Shown: positions 63,937 to 64,000 of the stretch, in pieces
Numbering within the stretch: position 1 is the first letter of the stretch
How the letters are laid out: each line of letters opens with the position of its first letter
Source of the DNA: Gammaproteobacteria bacterium
Lineage (GTDB): Bacteria; Pseudomonadota; Gammaproteobacteria; Pseudomonadales; Pseudohongiellaceae
DNA length: 64,000 bases
Assembly (NCBI GenBank): GCA_009922595.1
Contig: RFVC01000003.1
Span: forward strand, 1-64,000
Direction: 5' to 3'
The notes under the pieces: model-generated
What the model was told of the DNA's origin: nothing
What the model saw: only the letters and a program-made list of their open reading frames with translations
Databases searched by the model: none
Position numbers and translations under genes: made by a program

Positions 63937-64000
63937 CTAAAGGCCCTGTGCACTCTCTTCTTTTTCTTTCACTTTCTGGCGAATCATTGCCTCGAGTTCA
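63937..64000 (-). CDS. ispG: C-terminal end of probable ispG (4-hydroxy-3-methylbut-2-enyl diphosphate synthase)
   Basis: Only the last ~20 codons are inside the window: ELEAMIRQKVKEKEESAQGL then TAG at 63937-63939. The helical, charged tail beginning ELEA-I fits the IspG C-terminus, and ispG precedes hisS in E. coli and Pseudomonas, so identification rests mainly on position. If correct it belongs to the MEP pathway that feeds the crt operon in this window. The 76 bp to hisS shows no terminator. Confidence 0.55.
   Translation of the reverse strand, partial: ELEAMIRQKVKEKEESAQGL

Overview
The window reads as a chromosomal segment of a marine gammaproteobacterium. It has the order ispG-hisS-yfgM-bamB-der and guaB-guaA/xseA typical of the class, a green-type proteorhodopsin with a complete retinal pathway, and many small secreted families common in heterotrophic marine gammaproteobacteria (DUF6152, DUF1552, DUF4159, SnoaL-like, amidohydrolases). 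A Halieaceae-, OM182- or Pseudohongiella-like lineage is a guess; nothing in the window fixes the taxonomy. No rRNA, tRNA, CRISPR array, transposase or integrase gene was seen.

Layout. 1-31.3 kb is an accessory-looking region: a GlcD-like FAD oxidase with a D-glycerate kinase, two MBL-fold hydrolases, a glycosyltransferase/sulfotransferase pair, a PQQ-type sugar dehydrogenase, secreted SnoaL-like proteins, amidohydrolases and an AAHS-family MFS carrier that suggest use of organic or aromatic acids, two ABC-2 export systems, a DUF1552/ankyrin pair, MltD, DUF4159, a NIF3-like protein, and a PhrB-type photolyase lacking most Fe-S ligands. 31.4-35.7 kb holds purL and an apparent sigma-54-driven small RNA. 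35.7-40.2 kb is an inorganic-carbon module (LysR regulator diverging from beta-carbonic anhydrase and a SulP transporter) plus a TorF-like porin. 40.4 kb is tadA. 41.1-48.6 kb is the photoheterotrophy island: a tightly overlapping operon crtE-crtI-crtB-crtY-blh-fni on the minus strand, diverging from proteorhodopsin on the plus strand. 48.6-50.5 kb contains a decayed guaA fragment, a DUF6152 gene and a partner, and a short copy of the guaA 3' terminus. 50.5-64 kb is housekeeping: guaA, a guaB reading frame broken by an apparent ~52-nt deletion, xseA, a methyltransferase, ppk1, a glutamine amidotransferase, der, bamB, yfgM, hisS and the end of ispG.

How it works together. The crt operon makes beta-carotene from isoprenoid precursors (Fni balances IPP/DMAPP), Blh cleaves it to retinal, and retinal fills the proton-pumping rhodopsin. 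The nearby carbonic anhydrase and SulP transporter could supply bicarbonate for anaplerotic fixation, which has been linked to light in other proteorhodopsin bacteria; that link is inference here. From memory, purL, tadA, guaA and guaB are near neighbours in Pseudomonas. The carbon module and the proteorhodopsin island therefore look like insertions into that ancestral block. The guaA remnant and repeats next to the proteorhodopsin terminator look like scars of such an event.

Limits: family calls come from reading motifs by eye; no database search, alignment program or RNA folding was run.
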